IMG/VR virus record: IMGVR_UViG_3300048029_000569
Coordinates: 1 to 45,819 of that record
Strand: one strand, 5' to 3'
Source of the DNA: a virus
Length of the DNA: 45,819 bases
Numbering within the stretch: the stretch's first letter is position 1; every line of letters begins with the position of its first letter. The translations under genes and the position numbers were made by a program. The notes beneath the pieces were generated by a model. The model was not told the DNA's origin. It saw nothing but the letters and a program-made list of their open reading frames with translations, and did no database searches. Below, piece after piece: positions 16,747-25,653 of the stretch.

Positions 16747-19281
16747 TTAACCAAGTAACTCACTTGTTGGCGGTGTAAAGTTACTTGTATAACGAGCTAA
16801 TCCATTTGTAAATCTAAAGTCTTCCATTTGACCATCAACAGCATTACCTATAATAATTTCATTTATATTAGTAATACTATTACTAAAAGATATAGTACTA
16901 TTAGGGAAAGAAGAAGGATCTGCTCCAGTACCAAACGAATATTGTGTACCGTCGACAAAGCATCTAACTACGCCATTCGATCTTGTTAAAGCTACATGTT
17001 TATAAGTATTAAAATTACTTTGAGTTAAATTTACACTGTGTACGGCGGCGAGGCCTGTGCCGTTAAGTTCAAATTGTAAGTGATAACCAAATCCAGAATC
17101 TCCAAATCTTGCCTGAATCCGCGGACCACCAGTATTAGCTGAGTTTCTTATAGACCAAAGATAAGCATAAGGTATAGTGTTACTCTCTAATTGTATCCAA
17201 GTTTCCACAGTAAAATCACCTGTCACATCGTTGTGATAAGATCCATTTACAGGATAGAAAAAGACCTTCTCAGCGCCTCCATCTAATACTATGTTACTGG
17301 TATATTTAGTGTTTAGATTAGCCGATGTTACTCCACTGAGCACAACCCGCGTGCTGCCAGAAGCATCATAAACATTAGGAGATGATTGAAGTAACAGACT
17401 AGTATTTGTAATTGCAGATAACGGTGCTGTTGGCGGAGTAAAGTTACTAGTGTAAACAGCGGTGCCTTTTACAATACGATAGTCAGAAATAAATCCAGAC
17501 AAATCTCTCCCATAATAAAGATCTTTACCAATGATTACGTTACTTGCATTATTTCCAAATGTGAGAGAAGATGTTGTGACTGCCTTTGATACTCCATCAA
17601 CATATAGATTAAAACTGGTTCCATTTCTAACAAAAGCAATATGATGCCAATTATCATTTGATACTCCAACCGCACCAGTATTAAGAATTGGGCTGCTTAA
17701 ACTGTAATCTGCCACATAAACAGATATGTCACCGGTAACGTATTGATTCATAATAATAACCCAGTTACCGGTGCTAGCACCATTAATGACTGAGCCTTTT
17801 GTCGTTAAGGTTACATATTGATCAGTATCAGAACCTTTGTACCAAAATTCAACTGTGAAATCACCAGATCCAAATTCTAAACTACTATCATCAGGAATCG
17901 AGAGGTAATCGCCACTACCATCAAAATATGCTGATGCACCATGCTTAGATGCGCTATATGGAATATAGTCATATGGTCCGAATGGTTCTACTTTTGTGTC
18001 TCCATTTACAGTAATTGTGTGACTATTTGAAGAACCATCTGCGAAATAAGGAAGATGACAGGCAAGAAGAGAAGTATTTGTAATTGCAGTTAGTGGTTCA
18101 GTCGGTGGAGTAAAGTCTGTTGTATAAACGGCTGTTCCTTTAACTATACGAAAATCTCTAATATACGAAGCACTTATTGGAAGTATGCCATTAGTTCTTG
18201 CCCCAATAGCTTGTGTTACACTTGATCCAATACTACCACTAAGTGTAGCCGTTCCGGCGGCGATGCCGTTTCTATAGAACGTAAAGGTGTTACCGTTTCT
18301 AACAAGTGCATAGTGGTACCACTGATTTGCAGATGCAGCAGTAGACTCGGTTATTGTTGTACCTGTACCGTTTAAATACGTTATATACTTATTTACATTA
18401 TTATCTGTTTGGATTGCTACTCCTGGAGCACTAGAATAGTTGTTACTATATAGTGTTCCATATCCGTTTCCATTATCTCCGTCCCAATATTGCCACCACT
18501 CAATAGTAAATGGATTAGTACCAAAGCTAAAATCTGTTGAACCAGGAACAGTTAAATAATCACCAGTCCCATCAAAGTATGCACTGTACCCACCAGCGCG
18601 ATATGGACTAAAAGCTTGAGCTACTGTATTTCCTACAGCTGTAATAGTATGACTGTTGGTTGAGCCATCAGAGAAAATGGTATTAGTACCATTATTTCCA
18701 AATGCTTTGACTAATAGAGTAGTTTTACTAGAATTTTCGGTAGCCGTAACATATTCAAGAGTAAATGTTGTAAGCTGCGTTGCTATATTTACACTGTCAG
18801 ATGCTCTAAATGTAATAGTACCAGATTCTGTAGTAGCTGACTGTTCTGACAAAGGAGTAATTGTAAAGTCTTGACCGCTTTGAGATACAGTTGCCATTCC
18901 ATCAAAGCCGGTATCAGTAACGGCTGAATAAATAACCGGTGTTCCTTCAGGATCAGTTGCAGTAACTGTTATAACAGATGTAGCACCTTCTGTACTTAAT
19001 ACAAAAGGTGATGTAGCTGAATCTCCATTTGCATCTACAAGACTATTAATTACAGGTGTAGTATTGATTAATGCAATTTGAAACCATCCGTCACCACTGT
19101 GTATGTAGTATCCATCTGTTGATGTCACAAATGCTCTATCACCAACAGAGCCGGCGGGTAATGATTCTACATTTGATACGACTGTAATACCACCACTAAT
19201 TTCACCCGTTGACGTCAGCGTGTCGTTAATGACGGCTGCAGATAAACTAGTTGCTAAATCTCTATTAATTGATTCTGTCAT
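16747..19281 (-). CDS. LamG/concanavalin-domain fibre protein
   Basis: An 844-residue protein, the largest of the late module. Residues 1-65 form a head module (LPAGSVGDRAF, YYIHSGDGWFQI) also present alone in the gene at 19292. Residues 70-185 look like a cadherin/Ig-type domain (VITVTATDPEGTPVIYSA). Three LamG-like jelly-roll domains follow (about 190-400, 410-625, 640-844), each ending in FTPPT and each carrying YFDGTGDYL-type or similar strands. LamG domains commonly bind carbohydrate, so a host-glycan-binding fibre is inferred. The ribosome binding site is AAGGATATAG. Confidence 0.72.
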   Translation of the reverse strand: MTESINRDLATSLSAAVINDTLTSTGEISGGITVVSNVESLPAGSVGDRAFVTSTDGYYIHSGDGWFQIALINTTPVINSLVDANGDSATSPFVLSTEGATSVITVTATDPEGTPVIYSAVTDTGFDGMATVSQSGQDFTITPLSEQSATTESGTITFRASDSVNIATQLTTFTLEYVTATENSSKTTLLVKAFGNNGTNTIFSDGSTNSHTITAVGNTVAQAFSPYRAGGYSAYFDGTGDYLTVPGSTDFSFGTNPFTIEWWQYWDGDNGNGYGTLYSNNYSSAPGVAIQTDNNVNKYITYLNGTGTTITESTAASANQWYHYALVRNGNTFTFYRNGIAAGTATLSGSIGSSVTQAIGARTNGILPISASYIRDFRIVKGTAVYTTDFTPPTEPLTAITNTSLLACHLPYFADGSSNSHTITVNGDTKVEPFGPYDYIPYSASKHGASAYFDGSGDYLSIPDDSSLEFGSGDFTVEFWYKGSDTDQYVTLTTKGSVINGASTGNWVIIMNQYVTGDISVYVADYSLSSPILNTGAVGVSNDNWHHIAFVRNGTSFNLYVDGVSKAVTTSSLTFGNNASNVIIGKDLYYGRDLSGFISDYRIVKGTAVYTSNFTPPTAPLSAITNTSLLLQSSPNVYDASGSTRVVLSGVTSANLNTKYTSNIVLDGGAEKVFFYPVNGSYHNDVTGDFTVETWIQLESNTIPYAYLWSIRNSANTGGPRIQARFGDSGFGYHLQFELNGTGLAAVHSVNLTQSNFNTYKHVALTRSNGVVRCFVDGTQYSFGTGADPSSFPNSTISFSNSITNINEIIIGNAVDGQMEDFRFTNGLARYTSNFTPPTSELLG

Positions 19282-19291
19282 TTCTATATCC

Positions 19292-19513
19292 TTACGGGTC
19301 TACTTTATACCAACCGTTACCGTTAAATATATATTCTCTACCGCTATCCTGTGAAGTGATAGCAGTATCTCCGATTGAAGCGTTCCCTGGCAATTGACCA
19401 GCACTATCAAATACATCTGTACCTATTTGAAATGCACCACTAGATGATACAGTATCATTACGTGCGGCTAAGCCAGCTCTTAATGCAATATCAAAGGCGC
19501 GGGTAGTGGTCAT
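19292..19513 (-). CDS. Stand-alone fibre head module
   Basis: A 73-residue protein made almost entirely of the head module of the next gene. RAFDIALRAGLAARNDTVSS and LPGNASIGDTAITS, then EYIFNGNGWYKVDP, align with residues 1-65 of the LamG fibre. It lacks any distal domain. It could be a small connector that pairs with a fibre, or the remnant of a fibre that lost its tip. The gene is intact, has a GGAGAT ribosome binding site and overlaps the upstream stop by four bases, so it looks functional. Confidence 0.6.
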   Translation of the reverse strand: MTTTRAFDIALRAGLAARNDTVSSSGAFQIGTDVFDSAGQLPGNASIGDTAITSQDSGREYIFNGNGWYKVDP

Positions 19514-20406
19514 CTACATCTCCATCTTCTTAAAGACATTGCCTTTCGAGTAGGTCTACCTTTTTCATCTTTCATAGGACCTTTCATTCCACTCATACGA
19601 GCACAGAAAGATCTACGCCTTGCAGCATCCTTACTACCTGGCTTGACTTTACCTGTCACCGCAGTCTTTAGTTTACTTCCAGGATTTTTTCTGCGATGAG
19701 CTGCTACGCCTTTAGCAGTCATACCGGCACCAGACTTTGTAGATCTGAAATGACCTTTTGAGTCAGCACCGCGTGAATCTTCATTCTTTTGGCCAGGTGT
19801 CAGTTTTTTCATAAGAGCAACTGATTCATCTGAACCATAATCATACTTTATTTCTTCGTTAGTCTCTTCTTCTTCACGACCTTGTGCTTTTAATCTAAAT
19901 GTTTTTTTGACTTCAGCATCAGTTACTCGCTCAACGTCTTGAATCATTGAAGGCTGTTTTACAATCTTACGAAGCTTTGCTTTAACATCTCCTGATCCCA
20001 TGCCAGTCATAAACACCATAGGAAGACCTTCGATATTCACTTTAAATGTGGCATCTTCATTAGTAATATTTTTATCAGTAGGTACCATTCGAACACCGCG
20101 CTTACCGTCAGGTTTAGTATAAACCTCAGGCTTTCTGTCGGCCGACTTTACATTTTCAAACTTACCTGTTTTTTTATTTAAGATCTTACCTTTACGTGGA
20201 CCTTTAACAGATACCTTCAGATTAGGTAATTTTGGATCTTTGCGAAGATATGTTTTTTCTTCGACAGACTCTCGCTTCGCATCAAGGTAGGCTGCGACTG
20301 CCATGTCCCGCCGCTCTTTTTCATTTTTACCTTTAAACTGCGGAGCATCAGACTTTTTGAAGTCTTTAATCCAAGTTCCGATTCCGTCTGATACCTTTAA
20401 TGGCAT
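19510..20406 (-). CDS. DUF6321-like basic virion-associated protein
   Basis: A 298-residue protein. The N-terminal segment is GIGTWIKDFKKSDAPQFKGK. The C-terminal 90 residues carry the DUF6321-type pattern AKGVAAHRRKNPGSKLKTAV, then GKVKPGSKDAARRRSFCAR and a final RRWRCR. The C-terminal part is highly basic and likely to contact DNA. The middle (VFMTGMGSGDVKAKLRKIV) may be a small folded domain. The function is unknown, but the neighbours are other putative internal head proteins. It is linked to both neighbours by overlapping start and stop codons. Confidence 0.65.
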   Translation of the reverse strand: MPLKVSDGIGTWIKDFKKSDAPQFKGKNEKERRDMAVAAYLDAKRESVEEKTYLRKDPKLPNLKVSVKGPRKGKILNKKTGKFENVKSADRKPEVYTKPDGKRGVRMVPTDKNITNEDATFKVNIEGLPMVFMTGMGSGDVKAKLRKIVKQPSMIQDVERVTDAEVKKTFRLKAQGREEEETNEEIKYDYGSDESVALMKKLTPGQKNEDSRGADSKGHFRSTKSGAGMTAKGVAAHRRKNPGSKLKTAVTGKVKPGSKDAARRRSFCARMSGMKGPMKDEKGRPTRKAMSLRRWRCR

Positions 20407-21266
20407 TATACGTCATACCCTAATTTTTTGGCTACTTGATATCTATGGCGGTCTTGATCGCCACCTGATTTATTATGGCCACCAGACTGTCTATGATGAT
20501 GGTCAATATGAGATTCCGGAGACTTAAAGTTAGGATCTTTTGACTTACCGCCGTTTAATTTTTCGGCATCACTATGACCAAGCATTGACTCATCTAATTG
20601 ACTTCTTAAATCAAAGAATGTTTTACTTTCCATTGACTTAACTTTCTTTTTAGTCTTAAACTTGTCAGTATCAGGCTTATCCATTACACCTTTAACATCT
20701 TTACCTGGATCATCTTTACCGTGATAACCTTGTGCCTTTGCAGGAGGAAGCTTTTTGATCTTACCACCTTTTGCAAGGAATGCTTTGACTGCATCTGAAT
20801 CTTCACGTCTAGTAGGCATGCCTGACACCGGACCTCTATAAGTCATGCTTTGTACTTTTTCTCCGGTTCTCTTTTCAATAGCCTTTTTAGCACCTGCATC
20901 ATCTTTAGAGGAATGATGAATGTTTCCTTGTTTTGTCTTAGTTGAAAAACGATACACATGTTTTTCAGAAACTTCTACAGATTCGATGTGATAGCCTTTA
21001 TTATCGCAATGATCACAACCCTTACCATCACACTTAGGACATTCTACCTTGGCTTCGTTTTTACCTTTTTTCTTATCAGCTCTTGATGCCCATACAGCTT
21101 TTTGCTGAGCATAAGATGAGTAGCCTTCTTCAGTAGCCACATCTTCTTTTTTAGATTTTTTCTTTTTATTGTCGGGATGACCTTTACCACCATCAGCTTT
21201 GGATGCCCAAACTGCTTTACGCTGAGCAGCTGATACAAATCCTTCCCATAACTCTTTATTAGACAT
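20406..21266 (-). CDS. Repeat-containing protein with a DnaJ-type zinc motif
   Basis: A 286-residue hydrophilic protein. Two copies of an AQ-KAVWAS-AD segment are visible (SAAQRKAVWASKADGG near residue 12 and YAQQKAVWASRADKK near 52). A CPKCDGKGCDHCDNKG segment (about 77-92) resembles one DnaJ zinc-finger repeat. The C-terminus is His-rich (SHIDHHHRQSGGHN). Internally, TFFDLRSQLDESML resembles the capsid-targeting/protease-site starts of neighbouring genes. A virion-internal role is inferred from this and the context; no enzyme activity is evident. Confidence 0.55.
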   Translation of the reverse strand: MSNKELWEGFVSAAQRKAVWASKADGGKGHPDNKKKKSKKEDVATEEGYSSYAQQKAVWASRADKKKGKNEAKVECPKCDGKGCDHCDNKGYHIESVEVSEKHVYRFSTKTKQGNIHHSSKDDAGAKKAIEKRTGEKVQSMTYRGPVSGMPTRREDSDAVKAFLAKGGKIKKLPPAKAQGYHGKDDPGKDVKGVMDKPDTDKFKTKKKVKSMESKTFFDLRSQLDESMLGHSDAEKLNGGKSKDPNFKSPESHIDHHHRQSGGHNKSGGDQDRHRYQVAKKLGYDV

Positions 21267-21508
21267 TACTTACCTCTTAAATCTTTGTCTGCGCCATGGT
21301 AAGTACCCTTACCTTTGGTGATATATGAATTAACTCTAGCCATACCCCATTGTTGAGGTGTTGTACCAGGCCTATGACCAGTTTTCCAGGCGGCCATTCC
21401 CCGATTATAAACTTTACGAAGAGTTCCTATAGAGATACCAGACTTTTTTGCTTTAGCAGCCAAGCCCTTCGTCGCATCTTCAGAAATATATTGACTAAAT
21501 TTCATCAT
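21266..21508 (-). CDS. DUF5824-like small protein with a putative capsid-targeting start
   Basis: An 80-residue protein. The core KKSGISIGTLRKVYNRGMAA, followed by WKTGHRPGTTPQQWGMARV, matches the DUF5824 family known from phages. The first ten residues MMKFSQYISE resemble the T4 capsid-targeting sequence, and ISE fits the [LI]xE rule of the T4 prohead protease gp21. I infer packaging into the capsid with removal of this segment. The start overlaps the stop of the nucleotidyltransferase gene (ATGA). Confidence 0.65.
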   Translation of the reverse strand: MMKFSQYISEDATKGLAAKAKKSGISIGTLRKVYNRGMAAWKTGHRPGTTPQQWGMARVNSYITKGKGTYHGADKDLRGK

Positions 21509-22647
21509 GGTTGTGAGTTCCTGTTTTTTCTGCGAGCTGCTGCTAAACGTGCACGATCCATAATTCGATCTTGTCTCTTTGCGTCTGCCGCGTCTCTTCT
21601 TTTCTCTACTTCTTTTTGTCTTGCAATTCGCTCTTTAGCTGCACCGACATCTTCACCATACATTTTTCTAAATTTCAGTGTATGTTTACTCGGCTTAGTT
21701 TTTGCTCTTGCATCTCCAGGTGCAGGTTTATAAGCTGATCGATCATTGTCAGGCTTATCACCATATTTCTTAAAGTGTGCTTTTCTTTTATCTTTAGTTG
21801 ATTTAGAAAGACCTTTATAATAGTCTTCAATTACTTCTATCGAATCTAACCAGCGCCTTGTTTGTACAAGACTTTGAGATTCAACAATAACATAATTAGG
21901 ACCGAGTACTTTAATTTCAGCAACTTCGCTAGTTTCTTTAATGATAACTTTATCACCTACATTATATAAACTGCCGGAAACATATGCTTCTCTTGTTTCA
22001 GATACAGAATTTAGCTGCAAATGATTTTTAAATTCTTTTTGTTCTTTTAAACCTAGACCTTTACGTACTGAATTATAAATGGCTCGAGTGTCTGCATTTG
22101 AAATAGCTCTAGGCATTCCTTGTGAAAATTTAGTAAAGTCGTCATCACTTGCGGCGTCTCTCATCTTTGATGCAGACATACCAGAAACATCATCCGCATC
22201 TGGATCACGCTCACCTGCAGAAATGACTTGAATTTTTTCAAAGTTATAAAATCCATGTCTTCCTTTTTGACCGTTATACTTGTTCAGTAAGACATCAAAT
22301 TCTCTTACACGATCAGAGCCGACAACCATAATAGCTCTTTTAAATCCTTCATCATATAACTTAACCATTACGTCAAACACACTCTTGATTTTGGCGTCAA
22401 GCATGATTTGCCGTGCATGCTTCGGAAACATCTTACGAGCAAATTTGACTTTTTCTTTATATTGTAATGGATTTTTCTTAGAATCTTGAGATTGAGAGAG
22501 ATAAACTCTATATGGCATCGCTTTCGCACTTGATGCGAGTTTAGTTAAAAGCTTCTCATGACCAATAGTTGGTGGGTTCATTCTACCAAATGTAAAATAA
22601 ACTACCTTAGTTTCTTCGACTAAGTAATTTTTAAAGGAACTGATCAA
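21505..22647 (-). CDS. Nucleotidyltransferase with a putative capsid-targeting start
   Basis: A 380-residue protein. Residues 14-170 are an HxGH-type adenylyl/cytidylyltransferase: FGRMNPPTIGH (TIGH at 27-30) and MSASKMR (157-163) as the second nucleotide-binding motif. Residues about 220-260 look like a KOW/SH3 barrel (YNVGDKVIIKETSEVAEIKV). A basic disordered tail follows (STKDKRKAHFKKYGDKP to the end). The start is TTG, overlapping the upstream TGA, with AGAGGA in front. Residues 1-11 (MISSFKNYLVE) end in an LxE site as in T4 internal head proteins. The substrate is unknown. Confidence 0.7.
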   Translation of the reverse strand: MISSFKNYLVEETKVVYFTFGRMNPPTIGHEKLLTKLASSAKAMPYRVYLSQSQDSKKNPLQYKEKVKFARKMFPKHARQIMLDAKIKSVFDVMVKLYDEGFKRAIMVVGSDRVREFDVLLNKYNGQKGRHGFYNFEKIQVISAGERDPDADDVSGMSASKMRDAASDDDFTKFSQGMPRAISNADTRAIYNSVRKGLGLKEQKEFKNHLQLNSVSETREAYVSGSLYNVGDKVIIKETSEVAEIKVLGPNYVIVESQSLVQTRRWLDSIEVIEDYYKGLSKSTKDKRKAHFKKYGDKPDNDRSAYKPAPGDARAKTKPSKHTLKFRKMYGEDVGAAKERIARQKEVEKRRDAADAKRQDRIMDRARLAAARRKNRNSQP

Positions 22648-23108
22648 CCTTTTTTCCTCTGTACTTCAGCCTTACGAATCTTCGGGAACATGCGCTTTGC
22701 AAGTCTTTTAATTCTTGCCTTGACGGCTGGCTTATCTAATCTTTTTTCAATTTCTTGTTTACGTGCAAATGATAATTCAGACTTAGGAATATCTTTGGTG
22801 ATCTTCTTAACAATAGCATTACGTGCTGCACGCATTGATCTCTTATCGAGTTTTTCTTTCGAAGCCATTTTACGCTTTGCTCTTTCACGACCAATCTTGA
22901 TTCGCGATTTCATCTTCTTCATCATACGAGAGCGTTTCATACGCTGCTGCAGGTTCAGCGCTTCGTTTTCCTGTTCCTCACCAACAGGTCCACCTTCACC
23001 AGTTGATGAAGAGCGCTTACGCTTTTGTGCCATGTATTTGATAAGGTCGTCACTACCAGGTTTGTAGTCGACCGTCATAAAGTGTTTAAAGTCTATTGGC
23101 TTAGCCAT
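22644..23108 (-). CDS. Highly basic conserved protein
   Basis: A 154-residue protein, about a third Lys plus Arg, starting MAKPIDFKHFMTVDYKPGSD. The C-terminal 90 residues are helical and very basic (RMKRSRMMKKMKSRIKIGRE, RLAKRMFPKIRKAEVQRKKG). It probably binds DNA inside the head or during packaging. Proteins like this recur beside the nucleotidyltransferase gene in marine T4-like phages, without known function. The ribosome binding site is GGGGAG, and the start overlaps the upstream stop (TAATG). Confidence 0.62.
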   Translation of the reverse strand: MAKPIDFKHFMTVDYKPGSDDLIKYMAQKRKRSSSTGEGGPVGEEQENEALNLQQRMKRSRMMKKMKSRIKIGRERAKRKMASKEKLDKRSMRAARNAIVKKITKDIPKSELSFARKQEIEKRLDKPAVKARIKRLAKRMFPKIRKAEVQRKKG

Positions 23109-24337
23109 TAGTTTCTCCCCGGTTTATCCCATCCTTTTAATATACTCGGGCTAAAGTTGGCGAATGAAAATTCCATTCGATCAACAATCTTAACCGCATC
23201 ACCACCAAGTTTATCTACAGCTACATAACCCTCTTGACCAGTTACTCGATATCCTCTACGAGTTTTTAAGAAAGTTTTTGAACTGTTTAACTTATCAAGT
23301 ATATTTATAAGTTTTAATTTCGCTAGAACAAGCATTTTTTGTAAATCAAATATTTTTTTAAGATTCACTTTATTTTCTTTTGAGAAGAATTTAAGCAGTT
23401 CGTTCATTTTTCCGCGCTGTGTAGACTTACCAGCTTCAGTTTTTCTTGAGTCTATTTCTTTTTGAAACTTTTGACGAATGTAACGAATGAGTTTTTCAAC
23501 ATGAGCACTTGTGTCCATAATGACTTCGCCACGCCTAACATAGCTGTTATTAAAAGTCTCAATTGTTTTGTTAAGGTCAGAATTTGCTTCAAGCTGTTTA
23601 AGAGTTGTTGAAGCAATTGAATTAAAGATTTTACCAGCTTCACTAAGATATCCATTAACTTCCTCCGTATCTGATGCTGACATAGTAAATTTAGTCAGGT
23701 CTTTCAATAATGCGTCTTGTGACCAGACTTGTTTTGATTTTTTTAATGATGATGCATCAAAATTATATGATGCTTTCATCGTCTCGAATGTTTTACCCGA
23801 ATATGCGGTATGCCAAACAATTCCTATTTTGCTTGCTTTGATCTCCTTGGCCATTTCCGTGCCTGCAGGCACCGCATAAACAATTGTGTTAGGGTGAAAA
23901 GTAACATAGTTCTTTCCTTTGATTCTTTCTGTTTTTACGTCACCTGGACCATATAAGAAGTCACCTTGAATCACTCCTTTAATTCCGAGTGCAGGTAAAT
24001 AACGAAGAGCTTGCTTTAGTTTTGCATTAAGATCGCCGCTAGTATCAGCATCGATATCAGCATCAGTCTTATAGATTTTTGGTGATTTATTAAAAATCCC
24101 CTTCTTAGCAACAAAAAATTTGCCGTCTCTTGGATCAGTACCGGCGAAAACAGCCGGCGCACCATCCCATTTAACAGAGATAGAACCTTCATGTACACCT
24201 CCTAATGTATCTCGTAAAGAACGCAATGCGAGGATTGCTTCACGCGTCCCTTTGACACCACCATAGATAACCTTATCCTCGATGTGAGTCATATGAGTAT
24301 TCTTTTGTTCGGTAATAAAATTGCTAAACGACTTCAT
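23108..24337 (-). CDS. DUF6267-like protein with ligase-type motifs and a capsid-targeting start
   Basis: A 409-residue protein that I recognise as DUF6267-like. Nucleic-acid-ligase-type features are visible: KWDG (56-59, as motif I KxDG), FFVAKKG (74-80), GVIQGDFLYG (121-130) and KIGIVWHTAY. This suggests a covalent nucleotidyltransferase or ligase fold, but it is unproven. Residues 1-10 (MKSFSNFITE) closely resemble the T4 capsid-targeting sequence and end in an IxE protease site. I use the ATG at 24337, which overlaps the upstream stop, rather than the in-frame TTG at 24358. Confidence 0.65.
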   Translation of the reverse strand: MKSFSNFITEQKNTHMTHIEDKVIYGGVKGTREAILALRSLRDTLGGVHEGSISVKWDGAPAVFAGTDPRDGKFFVAKKGIFNKSPKIYKTDADIDADTSGDLNAKLKQALRYLPALGIKGVIQGDFLYGPGDVKTERIKGKNYVTFHPNTIVYAVPAGTEMAKEIKASKIGIVWHTAYSGKTFETMKASYNFDASSLKKSKQVWSQDALLKDLTKFTMSASDTEEVNGYLSEAGKIFNSIASTTLKQLEANSDLNKTIETFNNSYVRRGEVIMDTSAHVEKLIRYIRQKFQKEIDSRKTEAGKSTQRGKMNELLKFFSKENKVNLKKIFDLQKMLVLAKLKLINILDKLNSSKTFLKTRRGYRVTGQEGYVAVDKLGGDAVKIVDRMEFSFANFSPSILKGWDKPGRN

Positions 24338-25653
24338 TATCTTGTAATTTCCTCCCAATCGAGAGATGCATATACATCATCGCCTGAGGTTTTTGCAGCA
24401 ACAACCAGTGTAAGCTCTTCTGCTTTAGAGGCAAAGGTGTCTCTTTCAAGTTGGAATTTAAAAAGTGCTTCCTTTAGAATATCAATAGAACCGGCGGATT
24501 GTGTAGTCGATGCAATAAATCCACTTGCAAGAGTTCGTGAACCGGTAAATGAGAATGATGTACCACCTAAATTATATTCTACAGCAGAGTTTGCATCTGC
24601 ACTTGTCCATGTACCACCGGTTGTATCGCCACCCGCAATAACTCTCCAATTAAAATATCCATTATTACCTACACCTAATATACTTAATGCTGTTAGAATA
24701 ACGATAGCGTCGAGTCTATCTGGTGTACTTTTTAATCTTATCGAAATGACTGGATAGTAAGTGGCTGCAACTGTTAAATCTCTTGGTGTTGAAATAGGAG
24801 TCTCAACTGCCTGCTGCCTGCCTCTTAACTCATATCCACCTTCTGAAATAACAGTACTACATACCTGTTTCATTGTAGATGCTGTTGCAGTCAGGCCAGT
24901 GTTTGTCAGTTCATATCTTAATGGCAGTGATGCGGTTGTAATATAGGTCGTGTTATTAATATTTGCATGGTGGAATGAATGACAATGGATATATTCTCCA
25001 TTAATAACAAATCCGGTTCTGACTGTTCCTAATCCTAGCCATTCAATATCAATAAACTGAATCTGGGCTTTTGACAAATCAAGAGTGACTCCTGATATTC
25101 CAGTTCCATCTAGTGGATCTATATTCCAATTGCTTTGCGCAATTCGAGTATTGACTGTTGAACCAGTAACAGAAGATCTTTCAACCACATAAAGATCTGT
25201 TCCATCTAGCTCTAAGTAAATACCGTTCTTTTCCCCAAAATAGCCAACTCTCTGTCTAAGATTGGCTTTTGCTGGTTCAAATACAAATGTGTTAAGATTT
25301 TGTAAAGATTTACCTGGCTGATAAGAGAAAACTTTATTTGTTTCTCTAATAATCTCAGCACCAGATGCAGTGCCGACAGTCATATTAACAAGGCCTTCAT
25401 TCGCATCGAAGGCAGATGCCCCATCGCCGGTGGTATCTTCAGTAAATAAATCATTATCTGCAAATCGATGTGATGAATCAAACAAGGTAAGAGGCATAGA
25501 CACTCTTGCTCTACCGAATGCATCAACAGCCATTCCGGCTGGATTAGCACCGTTATTAACAGTACCATCTTTTCTAGCCAACATCATGACTTCATGCAAA
25601 TCATTATTAGCGGCGTTAAAGTGATCTTTTCTACTTACTGAATACTGTGCCAT
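24337..25653 (-). CDS. Virion structural protein, beta-rich
   Basis: A 438-residue protein with an N-terminal segment MAQYSVSRKDHFNAANNDLH, then FGRARVSMPLTLFDSSHR and GYFGEKNGIYLELDGT. This is a conserved T4-like marine phage protein usually regarded as structural. It is Gly/Ser/Thr-rich and mostly beta by composition, with no signal peptide or membrane segment. It lies between two genes with capsid-targeting starts, and both junctions are TAATG overlaps. The exact place in the virion (neck, head decoration or fibre) cannot be read from the sequence. Confidence 0.68.
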   Translation of the reverse strand: MAQYSVSRKDHFNAANNDLHEVMMLARKDGTVNNGANPAGMAVDAFGRARVSMPLTLFDSSHRFADNDLFTEDTTGDGASAFDANEGLVNMTVGTASGAEIIRETNKVFSYQPGKSLQNLNTFVFEPAKANLRQRVGYFGEKNGIYLELDGTDLYVVERSSVTGSTVNTRIAQSNWNIDPLDGTGISGVTLDLSKAQIQFIDIEWLGLGTVRTGFVINGEYIHCHSFHHANINNTTYITTASLPLRYELTNTGLTATASTMKQVCSTVISEGGYELRGRQQAVETPISTPRDLTVAATYYPVISIRLKSTPDRLDAIVILTALSILGVGNNGYFNWRVIAGGDTTGGTWTSADANSAVEYNLGGTSFSFTGSRTLASGFIASTTQSAGSIDILKEALFKFQLERDTFASKAEELTLVVAAKTSGDDVYASLDWEEITR

